A stretch of DNA of 64,000 nucleotides from Metopolophium dirhodum (taxonomy: Eukaryota > Arthropoda > Insecta > Hemiptera > Aphididae): contig NC_083563.1 in NCBI RefSeq assembly GCF_019925205.1, forward strand, positions 5,456,001-5,520,000, given 5' to 3'. This document shows, in pieces, positions 1 to 14,420 of this stretch. The number at the start of each line of letters is the position of its first letter. Position 1 is the stretch's first letter. The translations under genes and the position numbers were made by a program. The notes under the pieces are model-generated. The model worked only from the letters and a program-made list of their open reading frames with translations, had not been told where the DNA came from and ran no database searches.

Positions 1-2963
1 ACTATATTATATAATACAACCGTTTTTTTTATCATATACGTTTAAATAATACATTTCTAGACTTCTAGTAAAAAATTATAATTAGGTATAAATGAATAAT
101 AATACCTATTGAAAGTTGAAACAGTAAAAATCTGATGTTTTCGTTGTATTTGATTTGATATTAGGTAGTAATAATCTGAATAAAAATGTTGGTGACAACT
201 TCCTTGAACAAAACTTATATAAGTTAATTTTTTCAAATAATATTACTAAAATAAAGAATATTGTTTTGAAAATAAAATTATATAAGTATTTTAATAACAT
301 AAAAACTATTAATTATTTTAAACATCATTAGCTATAATATAATCAATAACTATGCATTGTTATCATAATCATATTATTATCATAATATTGGAGATTACAA
401 TGTTAAGATTAGCTTTTGTTTGTCAGAAAATGAATACCAATAAATATATTGAAATAATTATATAATTAAATATTATATTTTATAATAGTAGGTATGTATT
501 TTATTTACAGTTATGTTGCCTAACTTGCAGTTTTAAAAATTTACTTAACAATAAATAAATAAAATATTTTTTAAATTATTATTATCCTAACTTGTAAGTT
601 TGAAAAACATGTAATATAATATATAAGAAAATTGCCTACATTGAACTCCTTAGAAACGGCACCTATCGAATCCAGTGTAATATTAATATTGTATGACAAA
701 ACGCCTTTCTGGAGAAAGATAGGCAAACAACAAACCATATGCGAGTTTGTAAGGTAAGATATTTTTAATAATCGCCTTAGGAGAGAAAATGAGGAAAACA
801 TTTTTATTGTTTTATTTTGTATTCATATTTTATTGAACCTAAATACCTACCTACAATTTATTTGACATGTTGATATTAAAACCACTAATACAACAACAAT
901 ATATATAAATATATCTAATACCTAATTAACGAAAAAAATAATAATTACATAATTCATTGATACACAAGTAGGATTGATTTTATTGGTAACTATATAAGTA
1001 AATATTACATAAACACAAAATTAATGCAATAAGACGTTAGGAAATTTTATAATATAACTTGATTTAATTATAAAACGATGGCCTTTCATTGTAACGGTCT
1101 CCGAGGATTCATTGCCCATACTAGTTTTTTCTCTGTTTCTCAGTCGTGGATCTTTTAGAGGGGTGAATGTGAAACTGGGTCGTTTCACCACTAACCCACA
1201 CGTAACCGTGGTAGTCGTCATCATCATCGATATCTCATGTGGTACTTAGGGAGGTCCATGGTCGTCTTGCATATTAAAACGGTCGTCTGTATATAGACGT
1301 GACGCGAATTCGTCTGGCCACAGACGATCGGTCACGCGTTAACAAAACAGCCGTTTATTATACAACACGATCAATTACATAGCCTAGTTGACGTGAATCG
1401 ATATTGGTGTTACAAACCAAATATAATGATATTTGACAATAATGTTCAATGTTCAGGGTTTTTCTGTTATAATTTTAAATAAATGTTTTTTTTTCAGATT
1501 ATATAAGGATTATATTATATTTTAATTTAATATGTTGAATTTCACCTACGGTTTTAAGTTATATCACCGATTTGAGTAGACCCATACGGAAAAATACAAT
1601 AATAATCGAAAACAAAATAAATCTGTACGTACACTATTTCGAATAAATATTGTTGGAAGTTGAAATGAACTTTTCTTATAAAACGTAATAATATCCATTT
1701 CTGTGTGCACTGTACCCTATTAATTTGTAATGACAATCCAGGAATTATAAGTACCTAATATATTTTATACAATTTATTGAAATAGTATATTGTTAGATAT
1801 ACGACTCTACGAGTGATGCTATTCATTTTCCAATACCACTACTTTTGAAACTGTATCCAGGCAGTTTATTCAACTACAGTCTACATAATATTGTATATAC
1901 TATATACAGCACACGGAATTTACATGGACAAGGGATTTCTACTTGTTTATGCCCCAGCGGCCAGCTACTCTTAAAAGTGAAAGCACATATATCGTAACAT
2001 TTATCATGAACTGAAATTTCTACACGATTGATATACTACATGAAACTTTTTAACAGCTTTTCCAACTGCAAAAGTTTTTGCAGGTACAACAGAAAAAACA
2101 ACCATCGCTGTAAGACCAATAGCGTTTCAAATCTAAATTCGAAAATTTTGAATAACAATAAATTCTTAATTGGACAGATTTATTGGTTATAATTGGTTAT
2201 TTTTATATCAGCAGTAAGGAACATGTGTAATACTGCTTATTGGACTAATTTACGATTAGACCTTTTGACGAATATTCTAGAATTTCTAGGAGCTCCTATC
2301 CACGATGTGTACAAAATACAAATACTGCTGCTAATGGCCATTGGGTAATTATGTAATAAAATAATAGTTTTTTATAATGAATATGTATTTCAATGTTGTT
2401 TATCTATATTACACAAGTATAGATAAGTACTAGATTTATAGATAAATCAGTTTCTTAACCATTTTCCAACAATGCTATCATTTATATTATAATAGGTACA
2501 TTTTAGTTTTATAAAATAATGATTCATACAAAAAATTATTTATTTATTAATATTTTTCTATCGTAGAATACTGACTGTTATAGCTTATAACTGATACAAT
2601 AAAAATAAATAAATAAAATGACAATATCGTATGACAAAAATTGAAAAATACAATATTGGGCATTGGAACATATTATTATACCTATGTGAGTTATATATAA
2701 CTATATTAATCTAATATAATAATATATATTAATTCCAATCTTTTTCAAATATTTATCATATTATTTTATAAGACTATTTTTATGCACTATGGTATATTAT
2801 AAACTATACAATGGCTTGTACCTACATTTTATTTAAAATTTGTATAACTAAGTGCAATAATTAGTATTTTATATTTATTATATTTTGAGATAAAAATTGT
2901 CTTTTGTTTCCCGTCACAATATACCGTCTACTTCTAAGTATTGATAGGCGTTGTGTTAAGTTA
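1..2963. other. AT-rich intergenic DNA, no gene seen
   Basis: No recognisable exon, RNA gene or complete transposon. A slightly less AT-rich stretch at about 1080-1345 has a short - strand ORF (68 aa) without a known domain. Confidence 0.5.
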
Positions 2964-2980
2964 ATATATATATATATATA
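2964..2980. repeat. (AT)n microsatellite
   Basis: Uninterrupted AT dinucleotides just before a GA-rich tract. Confidence 0.9.
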
Positions 2981-2986
2981 CTTATA

Positions 2987-3029
2987 GAAAGAAAGAGAGG
3001 TAGAGCGAGTGAGAAAGATAAAGAGAGAT

Positions 3030-3061
<32 letters not shown>

Positions 3062-3079
3062 TGAGTGAGTAAGAAACGG
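2987..3079. repeat. Purine-rich GAGA tract
   Basis: GA/GAAA/GTGA repeats with a pure (GA)n core at 3039-3061. In insects such tracts can bind GAGA factor. It is followed by a small GC-rich patch (3089-3175). Confidence 0.9.
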
Positions 3080-4404
3080 ACAGAGAATAAGCGCCCGGCA
3101 CTATTGGTTTGTATATGCAAGGCACGTAGGCCGCCGGCGTCGTTATTGTGCTACTCGAAGCTCCACCTCTCCGCCACTAGAAATTCTCCAACCCTACTAG
3201 TGCGCTTTACAAACAACTGAGCTTTTGCACAGTCGTTCCATTATTTTTGCCTTTTATTCTTTTAAAATTTCTAAAAAAAAAAAAAAAGTTCACGATGATT
3301 TTTACTTTATATCAACACTATTTAAAGTGTATAATGTTGGTTTTAACGTAAATTTTAAACATACCTAATAGTTCAGTTTTTATAATAACGAGCAGATTTT
3401 ACTATTGTTATTGAGTTTTTGTTTATGTTTATCGATATCGACGTGGGCGTACTGTGCAGAACCTAAATATTATTAGTTATATGGATGACCGATGAAGGTC
3501 GATGTGTCATGAAAAGTGATGTGATATACCTACGTTATTGTAAAGTCGTGAAAACGTTGCTTAAATGTTCGGTTGGGTGACCACTAACTAACGTGCCTAC
3601 GTGTTGGTTAAATACTTTTTTCCTTTCTTTCTTTTATGAGGAGTCGTAAAATACAGTATAATAATATACTAATATTACCGAATATTCTACTTAAAATTGT
3701 TCATACAATTAAACTTTTTTTTTATTAGAAAACAAGAATAGGTATATATACATTATGAAATAAATTGATATAATAGGTAATATGGAGGGGGTCCTGCAAG
3801 TATACAGGAGTACAGGACTGGACGGCGTGACGGCGTGATAGAAGGGGTCACTTCATAAAACAATTAAAGTTTAAATACATTTTTCAACTATTATAAAAAA
3901 ATAAATAAATAATAGGCTTATAAATTATGAGTTACAGTTAATTTTTTTTAAATATTTGAAGTTTTTAAATTATACACCTGAATAGATTTTTTTATAGAAT
4001 AACTTTTATAATCATTAAATACTAAAATTGTATTATTATTTTAATAACTGAATGTTTACAGTTTATTAATTTGTAACGCTATTATAGTTATTATACTTCT
4101 ATTATTAATAAAATTATACAATTAAACATCAAACTATTTATAAAATATAAGTTGTATTATATGATCAGTTGCAGTTCTATATCAATGTAACACCTAATAA
4201 TAATTTAAGAAACAAGTATATAATATTACCTATATATATACCTACTTGATAGTTGTTTTAATATTTCAAGTCTTATTTTAAATTTAAAATAGTCAATTTG
4301 CTATTCAGTCAGTTAACTAACCTTTTTATATAGACATAAAATATACCCATATAATAAATTATTCAATAATTAAATTATATTTTGTTTTTATTTGTAAATT
4401 TAAG
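3080..4404. other. Intergenic DNA, no gene seen
   Basis: A GC-rich patch after the GAGA tract (3089-3175), then AT-rich DNA. A short imperfect repeat (GGACGGCGTGACGGCGTGAT) lies at about 3820. Confidence 0.4.
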
Positions 4405-5110
4405 TTTTTAGATTCTGAATAGACAAAATATGGAAAAATCACGAAAATTACCAAACTATTTTGGGTTAAGAATTCATAAAAAATTTTCTTTTTAAATCTA
4501 GGATTTTAAATGTAATACAAGATTCCTTATAAGATTATCTACCTTCATCAACAAAAAAATGTCTATAAGAAAGTCAAATTAAATTTTTACGAGCGTTTGA
4601 AGTTCATATATTTTCACAATATTGGATATTCACTCGATTTCATAATTTCTCATGTAGCGGTTTTGTTATTGTTATTCAAAAACGAATAACTGTAGATACA
4701 TGAAAATTTTATTGAATGTTTATATTTTCATTTGCTATACACCATCAAATTTTAAATATCAATAACATTTTATTTGTTGAGTAAAAAAGCGTGAAAATTT
4801 AATGCCAGGTTCCTGTTATATTTTTACATTAGCAGTTAAAAAAAATTAATAATACATAGGCACAATTTTTTTATAAGGATTTAAAGTTCGAATTTTGACA
4901 AAATGTATCAAATTTAAAATTTAATAATTATTTTGTAGTTAAAAATGTATAAAATGTTCAAATTTTATAGCTAAGGATTGAAAATTTAAAACAAGGTTCC
5001 ACGTTATTTACGTGGTTATATATAAATTACTTTATTCACAATAATATCATCAAATATATTAGTAATACCATAGGCTGACTGACCGTTTTCACTCAGAATC
5101 GTTTTTCTTA
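4405..5110. mobile_element. Probable non-autonomous repeat with GATTCTGA ends
   Basis: The left side has TTTTTAGATTCTGAAT and the right side ends in ACTCAGAATCGTTTTT, so GATTCTGA is inverted at both ends about 700 bp apart. The interior is AT-rich with no ORF. I recall similar ends in aphid repeats, but the family was not identified here and no clear target duplication is visible. Confidence 0.35.
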
Positions 5111-8100
5111 TGCAATTATATTATATCATTGAATTAAAAATTACCACCATCCATTAAAGTGACCCATTTGTAACCTACTGTACAGCAAAGCAACATCCAC
5201 GTACCCACCTTTTTTATTATGAATATGTTATAATTTTTTTTATACATTAGTGTGAATAATAATAATTTTGATTACCTTCTATTACTAGTTAGTATTAAAT
5301 AATAATAATGAATTTATATGGAATAATAATAAGTATTTTTTAAATTATTATCGGTATGACTGTATAGGTTAATAATAATTGTTTGAAAATTAATAATAAC
5401 TAAAATTTAGTAACAGAATTTAAATACTTAAGTTTAATAAATCCCTTAAAATGTGAATATACCAAATTTATTTTCAATTCATTAAATGATTGCGAACAAC
5501 TTAAGTCAATAAAATTATTTTATTTATTAGTTCAATATTATTTTAAATGTTGATATTATACAGTGAGAAACTATCATCGTAATAGTAGAAGAAATATAAT
5601 CAACCATGTAAACTCAAAAAAGTTTTACGAATTACTTAGGCATAATAAACACAATCCATTCACATTTTTTTCCCGAAAATTAATTTTTTTGTCGCTTCAT
5701 TCGCACTTGTTTTATATAATGGAATTATCAAAAAAGTCATAAAATGACAACGGTTCGGCTTAAGACTGCACATTTCTTTAGTCGTTCAAACGATTTTTTC
5801 TTCCCATTTCTAGAGCTTTTGTCTTTTTATCCATCGGATATGGTGCAAGCTCACGGACGCCAGTGTTATCGCTAATAAAAAAAAATAAAAGTCGCCAATA
5901 ATTCATAGATCCATTTTCAACGAGTATTTTTTTTATCTTACTGACCAAGGGTGGCATTCCCCCTTTTTTATGTCTAAAGAAATTGAATTTAGCTCATAAA
6001 TTCCTTCCAAAAATACACGCGTAGGTACCTATATCTACCCTCGGGTCTAACAATATTTACAACCTTTCTAGTTTCTACCTTACACTTATGATCAACGTGA
6101 TTACATTGAGAAATCAAAAAAAAAAAATTAAAATAGATTGAATATTTTTTATTTTATGTTTGAAACGTTTAAAATTTGTTTGACTCATAAAATATTTAAT
6201 TATATATATTTATTAGAACTATTATAGTTGGATATAAAAAAGAAAATGGATTTAGGTACCTATAGGTTTATCAAATCAAAATTTTAGTTATTACTATAAT
6301 ATATTTTATTTTGATTATCCAGCGTGTTACAAGTTGAATCACGTTTAAACGTTGTTTTGCTAATAATTTTGAAATGTTTGTGGCCTAACCACAACCATCA
6401 CGCTAAACAAAAACTTATATTATAATAATAATATTATGTTTGTGAGTTATTTTGACGATAATAATTTACTTTTATACCAATAAAAATATTATTATAATCA
6501 GACCAATGTCTGACAGTACAAAAGTTATTTGTGTAAAAGATAACGTCAAGGATTTTTTTTATTTTTTTATGAAGTCGATACTTACCGAGAGAATGGTATG
6601 GGGCGAACGAGGATAGATGTTTCCGTCGCATAATTTTTCATTTATATCTTTGAATGACGTTTGATTTCCATATAGATGACGCGATTTTTGCGGGCAAGGT
6701 AAAAAGGCAGGAGGGAGTAGCCCTTTAAACGATGATTTATGAATGTTAACATATTGGAACACGACAGCAACAGGGACCCTCCGGTCAGGGATCTCTTTAC
6801 CTACCCTCCAGTCTTACCGACCCTAAAACTACACAGTCATATAGTTTGTAATAATTCTGGTAAATATTTCACGACGAGAGTGCATCGTGTTAACTTGGTA
6901 GTTTAAGGACATTTTTTGACAGTGCAGATATAGTTAGAGCATTATTGTAAATAGCACAGATATATACTATTGTATATTATAATCCAGAATGAAGATTTTT
7001 GTTTGTGTAATATGTGATCACTGTATATATTATAATATAACTTTGATAATGATTTTGAAAACATGGTATTTGCAGATGTAGATCACAACTATTGCAATAA
7101 CGTGTTTCATAAATACTTTATAATTAATTTTAAATTATAATAAATTATAATATTATTATCTCTAGAATTTTTTTTTTTTATATTACATTTCGTTTTACAA
7201 TTATTAAAGTTATTTAATAATCTTAAATAATAAATATTGTATTTTAATTTTAATTTTTAACACACTTTATCATATAAACACATATTCAAATAAGTGAACA
7301 TTTTGTGCGAATACACGCAACAGCATTGTATTTTTTAATATGTTGATAGGTACGGTACAAACTTAATCAACTAAATTTACATTAAGTTTTTATACTTTAT
7401 TCGATTATAAATCAATAATAAACTACTTATATCAGATAAGACTCTTACATACCTACAACACTTATCGTATTAAACTAATAAAAATACATCATTTCGAACG
7501 TGACTCAGATATGCGAGCAAAACGAAATCCAATCCACCACTGAATGGATAACGTCGAATCCGCATAATTTTACAGTTTCATTATACAAGTTTTGCCATAT
7601 ATAAATGGTATGTGTGTGTTTGTACTTAAACAAACGTATATACATAATATTATATAATAATAACTGCAGCGTGTTTCCCTAAGACGTTCGAAACCGTTAC
7701 TTGCTCCCTTTATAATATCTTGTATAATTTCCTGGCGCTTGTCTAGATTAGATTTAACCTCCACCCCAGTTTCACAGTTTTCCATTTAAGAAACCTCCAT
7801 CATCCGTCCCACTTTAAACAGTCATTAAACTTAATGGGGACACTCTGTGGAACCACCGGTATGGAAACAAAACGCATATGTATATATAATTATAATACAA
7901 AGTAAAATGATATGCGTTATTTAAATTTTTGATTAACAAGATAACCCACAGAATATTCTCAGAATACACAGAGTTGGAATCATATCATGTCTTATCGTTA
8001 TATTCGATACATCGTTTACAATAACCTAATTTTGATAATCGATTGTGAAGATTTGAAATCACGTGTCTGTGAAAATAATACGTGCATTTACAAATGTCTG

Positions 8101-10268
8101 TTTTTGAAAATAAAAACCTACTTTACTAAAATAAAAGCGTAATACCTAGGTACGAGAGTACCTGTTCATAAATGTTCAAATAATTTTCATTATAGTAATT
8201 TTTTCATTTGTATTGTCATTTTATTCAACGAAATTCTTTTCGATCTTCAAAATTGGGTTCATTTTAAACACTATTATACCTATATGATTGACCATAATAT
8301 TAAATATCAAAATAAAAATATAGTATTTATAATTTGTATATAGGTATTATAATATACAGTATGTAGTATGTACCTATATAGATTTCAATAAAAAGCCAAA
8401 CAATATCGTATTAAAAGTTTAAACTGACATAAAATAGTATTTGCATAAACAAATTGTAATAAAAGTTCATTTTACCTTTATAAGTTGACTATAGCAGCTA
8501 GTGAGGCAAATAGTGGAGGTGACTTGGAAGGGGTTAGCCCACCAAACAAAACAAACACACGAACACAATGGACATAAATACATAATATTAGCTGTATTAT
8601 TGCTAGTACTATACTATTATACTAAGTATTGCTAAAACACTGTTCTATTTTAGATCCCTATATTATAAAACGTGAGAATTGCAATTAGCAAAAAAGGGCA
8701 TAGGCCAGAAATTTATAGATTATTAGGGACCAACTTAATATTTCAATTGTCTAGAATCTAGATATTATTTTGAGAAATATCTAAGAATAAATTATAATGT
8801 TAATATTAATAAACCAGTTTTTATTTATCTGAAAATTATAATAATATGAAACAAACTTGTCTCGTCAATCGTCATTGTATTAGTTTATATTATTAAATTT
8901 ATTCATCAATTTATTTTCAGCTAAATATTTTGCTAATAATTCAAATTTTTATTCGTTATTAATAATAATTACTATACAACAGCTATATATTTATCAAATG
9001 CTTAAAAATTATTATATCAAATTAGGAAGATTTATAACTATATTAGATTCAGGAATTTTAACCAACATATATCTTGTGATTTATGTAAGCACTAGCTACT
9101 AGTGCTGCTACTACTATTAAGTTCTTTGTATTTTTAAGTTATTCTTTAAAAAGTAAACATAAATAAATAAGGATAAAATGGATTGCACAATATTATAGTA
9201 GAAAAATTGTCGGGGGTGACGTGCATCTGCGACTGTGTTCATTCGTCGTATACTCCAGTTTTCCGAACGCTGTCTGTGCTATGAATACTAAGTTGCGGCT
9301 GAGAATACAAAAACGCGAAAATATGAATTTTCCCCTTTTTTTCGTATTTGCTGGCTTTACCCTACCATACACAGTATTCGTTATATTTCTGAAAAAAAAG
9401 TCTGAAATCGATTATTTACCACAACCACTATTTCATATTTTTCGGACGATAAAACTCTTTCGCATTGTTTTCCAAGACTTGAAACGTGCTTTCAAATTCA
9501 CCACACACAGTACTACGGTCATATTATATGACCGTGTTGACGAAGTTCACTGACGTTACAGATATTATACGATAAGGAATAGGGGTGAAAGAAACGTAAT
9601 TAGGACCAAATAAATTGTCATTCACCGTGCGTCTTGTCATGGATGAGGAGAGGGTATGTTTTTCTGACCCTTATTGGATTAGCAGTCCGTTTTTCTGGGA
9701 ATTCTTGAAAAAAGTTTTTTCGAGAAGTCCATAAAAGTATACCCACTCCTACCATCTACAATTTAAATCTTACAGTTGACTTGTAAGTTTACAAACAAAA
9801 CACAGCAATTACGATGAAGCTGTGTTTCAAATAGTCCCATTTGAACAATATAATATATTATATTATGTTCCATATTATGCATGCAAAATCCTTATATATT
9901 TTAAATACACCCTTCTTGACCCTTTCACAGGTCACGTTTCTCAAATTATATGATTATTTTCTAAAAGGGCATTATTATAATATGAAATACTGAAACAGAA
10001 AAAATGTTCATTCACAATAAACGTTACATAATGGTTACACACTTGCAGCCGGTAGACTTATGAAGAAATAGTTAGAGAAAAATATCTGTCTAATCATAAA
10101 AAATATTTTGATATTTGAAATGACAATTGTATGTATGGCCAACAATAATTAATAACTAATAACTTGTATAATGTATTTAACACATTTTTAATTATACCAT
10201 AGACAAATTGACATGTTTTCAAACTCTAATTTATTTCAAATTTTCAAAAAAACTATAAATGTGTAATT

Positions 10269-10297
10269 ATTCATTTAATATATTATATTAAATGAAT
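10269..10297. repeat. Short inverted repeat
   Basis: ATTCATTTAATA and TATTAAATGAAT flank a 5-nt centre. It is AT-only apart from one G/C pair and could arise by chance in this composition. Confidence 0.5.
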
Positions 10298-11636
10298 GAT
10301 TTTTGTTTGATGTAAAAAAAAAGATATAATAAAAAATAGGGTGATCCAAGTACATATTATCATCATTGTGGTATCCTAAACCAATTTGGCTACACTTATA
10401 AATATAGATGGAAAATGAATCCCGGGGTCGGCATGCTATAATCCGTAGATGGCTATAAATCTACGACCAATTTTTCCCATAACGGAATATATATTTATAT
10501 AATATATATTAGGTATATATCATTTTCCAATCTCGTCGTGGATTCCACTTGGTAATATACAACACAGCGCCCTTGAATTTGGCCGCTTGTTGCTGGAAAC
10601 AATATAATATATAATATATACATATATATATATTAATACAATATTTTTTTTCCACGGAGTTTTCCTTCGTATCGAATGTACCACACTACTGACTATAGCC
10701 GGGCGTGAAAAATGATCGGCTCGCCTCGTCGTATATTGGTCTCTGTATGATAAATGTAACCAGATCAACACGAAAAGGGTCCTACAATAATGCCCAAGAC
10801 AATCCATTATTAGGGTGCGATTTACGCACCAACGAAGAGGTGGTGGAGGGAGGAGAAACAAGACGTTTTTTTTCGCCCTATGACTTTTTTTCTTCTTTCC
10901 TGCAGTTTGCCCGACACCAGTTTGGAAATATATTATAGACTATTGTCGGGCGCTGTAAGTAAAAAAAAAACGCTACCAACTTGTTTTACAATTGGTAATA
11001 TAGGTAATAACAATGATAATACGAATACACGTTCAAACCGATGAATATTGTGTTCTAAGTACCTATACGCAAATAAAAATAATATTAAGCCGCGCTAGAA
11101 GAAGATATATTATTATTTGTTCTTCACTTACCGTTCATATACATACATGATACATACACAAATGTCGCCTGACCTCGTGTTCTAGAAGTTAAATCATTGT
11201 GTACTACTATAATAATTCAGTGAGGGGGAGAGTAGTACTTCGTCTTGTCATCCAAAGATCAGATAAACGCGCAGGTCGTCATCGTTGTCGTTGTCCCTCG
11301 GGTCTAATAAACTGTTTCTCCTAAGTGTTTTAATTTTTTTTTCCAGTCTTTGTGAATTATAATGAAAGCAAAATACTACAGAAATAATATCACCGTACTC
11401 ACCGGTCTTAAATCATCTGGCATTTGTAAGAGACCTAAGAGTATAAAAAATTAGAATTTCATATTTTTCTTATATTTTCTCCTCCCCGCTGTTAATTTAT
11501 TTTTATTATCACCTTAGGACGGCTGTTTTATTTATTACATCTCCCCCAACCCGCCCTTGATATACTTTCATTTCCTCCACTCGTTTCTTTAACTCTTTTG
11601 ATAAAAAGCTCGAGATTTTTTCAGGGATATAACATG

Positions 11637-11663
<27 letters not shown>
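11637..11663. repeat. (TA)n microsatellite
   Basis: Uninterrupted TA dinucleotides. Confidence 0.9.
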
Positions 11664-11667
<4 letters not shown>

Positions 11668-13970
11668 AATATATTTTTTTTAAGGGTAGAGAAAAATTAT
11701 TAAAAATTCGTGGGGGAATATTTTAACGCCGACTCTGTCCAAAATTAATATTCCTATCGCACTCTTTCTCCCTTTTAAAAAAAAATATATATATTAATGT
11801 TGAAGCACAAAAACAACCCTCTCTCCATTTGAAGCATTTACTGAGCGATTTAAAAATACAGTGGCTCATAAAAATGAACAGTAAAAAAACGTACGTTTAA
11901 CAATAGTAGTTCTAATACTGAAAATATAAGTTATCATCTATCATTCGTATTTAGTTATATACTTTTGAAGGCTATTCACTGTTACAATAATTAGATCTTA
12001 TTCCATATCCATTCTAAAAATAGTTATAGAAGCAACATTTTAGTATCCTCGTGTTAGTTTGTGTATTACATTATTCGTGTTCAATGATATTATTCATATT
12101 TCTATAGAAATGTAGAAGTAGGAATTAATTTTATTTGTGAAGTATTTGAAGAAAAGCTAAACAATCTAAATTAACAAGATTACCTAAATATTATAAATTT
12201 CGTACTTTAATGAATTAAGTATTTAAAAACAGTAATATTGATTGTTTCACTTCAGTTAAAAATGTAAATATTCGTCTCGATAAAATATTTGTATATGTAG
12301 ACATGTAATGCTAAATAATCAAAGCCGAACCATGCATGATTAATAAAAAAAAAAATAATAATATTTGTTTCGTCATGTCATCAGTCTTTATTGAAAATTA
12401 TACGCTACAATAATGAATAACTTAAAACATATTGAATAGGTATGTTCAAATTAATGAATAAAAAATTCAACCCATAAATACATTAAAATATTAATTAGGT
12501 CTAATAATTATTATTTATTTACTGAAATATAATATGTTGATATCAGAAAGTCGTAAATAAATAATTTCGCCAAAAAGAAAAATTTGATGTATATTATAGT
12601 TTAAAATTAATTTATGTATTGCTAATTGCATAATATATAAAACTATTTATTCATACAAAATAAAACTATATTGCCATGTAGGCGCCTATTATATCTTAAT
12701 GAATTTAACTTTGTAGAGATATTATACAAATAAACATTTTTTTATATTTGAAATGTTTTATGGGTCTTCGAAGTGTCAACATTAGTGTTAGATTCACGGG
12801 TGTTAATGGAATATTACGTTAGAGGTGATTTAAAAAAAAAATAATAAGTGCTTGAGAAGATGAGGGTCGAGTTAATCGGTACACAGATTGTAAAGATCGT
12901 TCTAAAGAGAGGAGCAAATGGCCCGTTGTTAAGTCGTCAAGTGCCGCAGTTTTTAGCGATTTACCAACCATAACTTTTTGCAAGCACTTCTACCCCTCCC
13001 ATGTTTCTAAACAAATACCCTCCTCATTTTAAAAACAAAAAATATGTATTTATATTATATATATTTATATAACAAGCCTGAGGAAATGTTTGCCGAGAAT
13101 TGTTGCCAGCTCTGAGTTCTCCCCCTTTAATAATAACAGTAATAACAATAACGAGATTCGTTTAAGATGGAAATCTGAATAGGGTGGCCTGACTTAATTT
13201 TGATACATATTTTTCATAAGTTTCTCATTGAAACTGCATGTTATTAGATGACCCCCTCCCTCATTTTCTTTGTTGTCAATTTGTACGATAACGCCTTACC
13301 AGTTATTCTTATGTGTACCTATGTAACGTTTTAGTCGGTTGAGTTGCCTATACCGATCTTCTTTATTTTACAGATGAAATTACAATAGTATTATTATAGT
13401 ATTAATAAAATATTAATACTTCCATGATTCGACATTAACGATGTTCAGATTAAACTATTCAACACAGAGGAATACCAAACAAAAGTTTAAACTGAATTTA
13501 TAATTATATTTTTCTAGAGAATTTTAATTGTACGTACTTCCATAATTGTAAAAAAAATTATGCTATTTATGTATATAATTTTGCCATTAAACATAATAAA
13601 CTTAATAAAACACTAATCGTTATTGGTGACAAAATTTAGTCGGATGAACTTTTAGAGGTCATTTAGACCAAAGTGGTTGAGCGAAATGTTAAGTTATATT
13701 ATCATAACATACAATTAGTTTCCTGAAGTCTGTTTATTTATTATTGTAATTTAATCTCGTATTATATATTTAATATTATTTTAAAATATGAAGAAACTAT
13801 AAGTTTTATATTAATAGCTTTTAGTCATTTACAAAAATAAAAATTTACTATTCGAGTGACAAAACTGTTCCGATATACAATAGCTAATAATTTTTGTAAG
13901 TATCACAAATTATTTTATAGTACCTGAATATCTAGATACAACCATTTTTCTATAAATTAGAATTATTGAT

Positions 13971-14420
13971 GCGGGTGTTAGACTGTTTAACATTTTCCTC
14001 TAAAAACGAGATACCGTTTTCCTTCACTGTCCATTTTCCTCCAATAAATAATAAATAAAATAATAAAATAGTTTATATTAATAATTTATGGATAGCAAAA
14101 AAAAACTTTTTTGTCAGGTATTAGGTTTAATACAAATAAAATAATATAATATATATATATATAGCTAGATAGCTGATGCCAGAATGTAATCATCAACTGA
14201 TATAAGCGCAAAATGTGATCCTAGCCTTACTCTATATATTTATAATACGGAACCTAATACTACAACACTGGCTAAAATATTGGAGGAAAATAGACATAAT
14301 TTTAGTCAAAAATAATGTGGAGGAAAATGGAAACCAACTTTCTTTTTGTGGAGAAAATTGGACAGTGGAGGAAAACGGTATCTCGTTTTTGGAGGAAAAT
14401 GGAACCGCCCAGACTGTTAG
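13971..14420. repeat. Hairpin element built from GGAGGAAAA motifs
   Basis: Left arm 13971-14042 and right arm 14347-14420 are inverted copies sharing AAAAACGAGATACCGTTTTC flanked by CCTC-type motifs and ACTGTCCA. The unit GGAGGAAAAYGG occurs repeatedly on the right side (14282, 14318, 14367, 14391) and inverted on the left. About 300 bp of AT-rich spacer lies between the arms. This is probably a MITE; no target duplication was identified. Confidence 0.6.

Larger units (their letters stand above)
5111..13970. other. AT-rich intergenic DNA, no gene seen
   Basis: Only short ORFs without domain signatures. The ORF at 9221-9553 (110 aa) and the opposing pair around 10520-10938 show no homology I can name. 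A lone Tc1/mariner-like end may lie at about 11860. Confidence 0.45.

Noticed and set aside
9221..9553. 110-aa + strand ORF
   Set aside because: Phe/Leu-rich AT-driven translation with no domain and no supporting signals.
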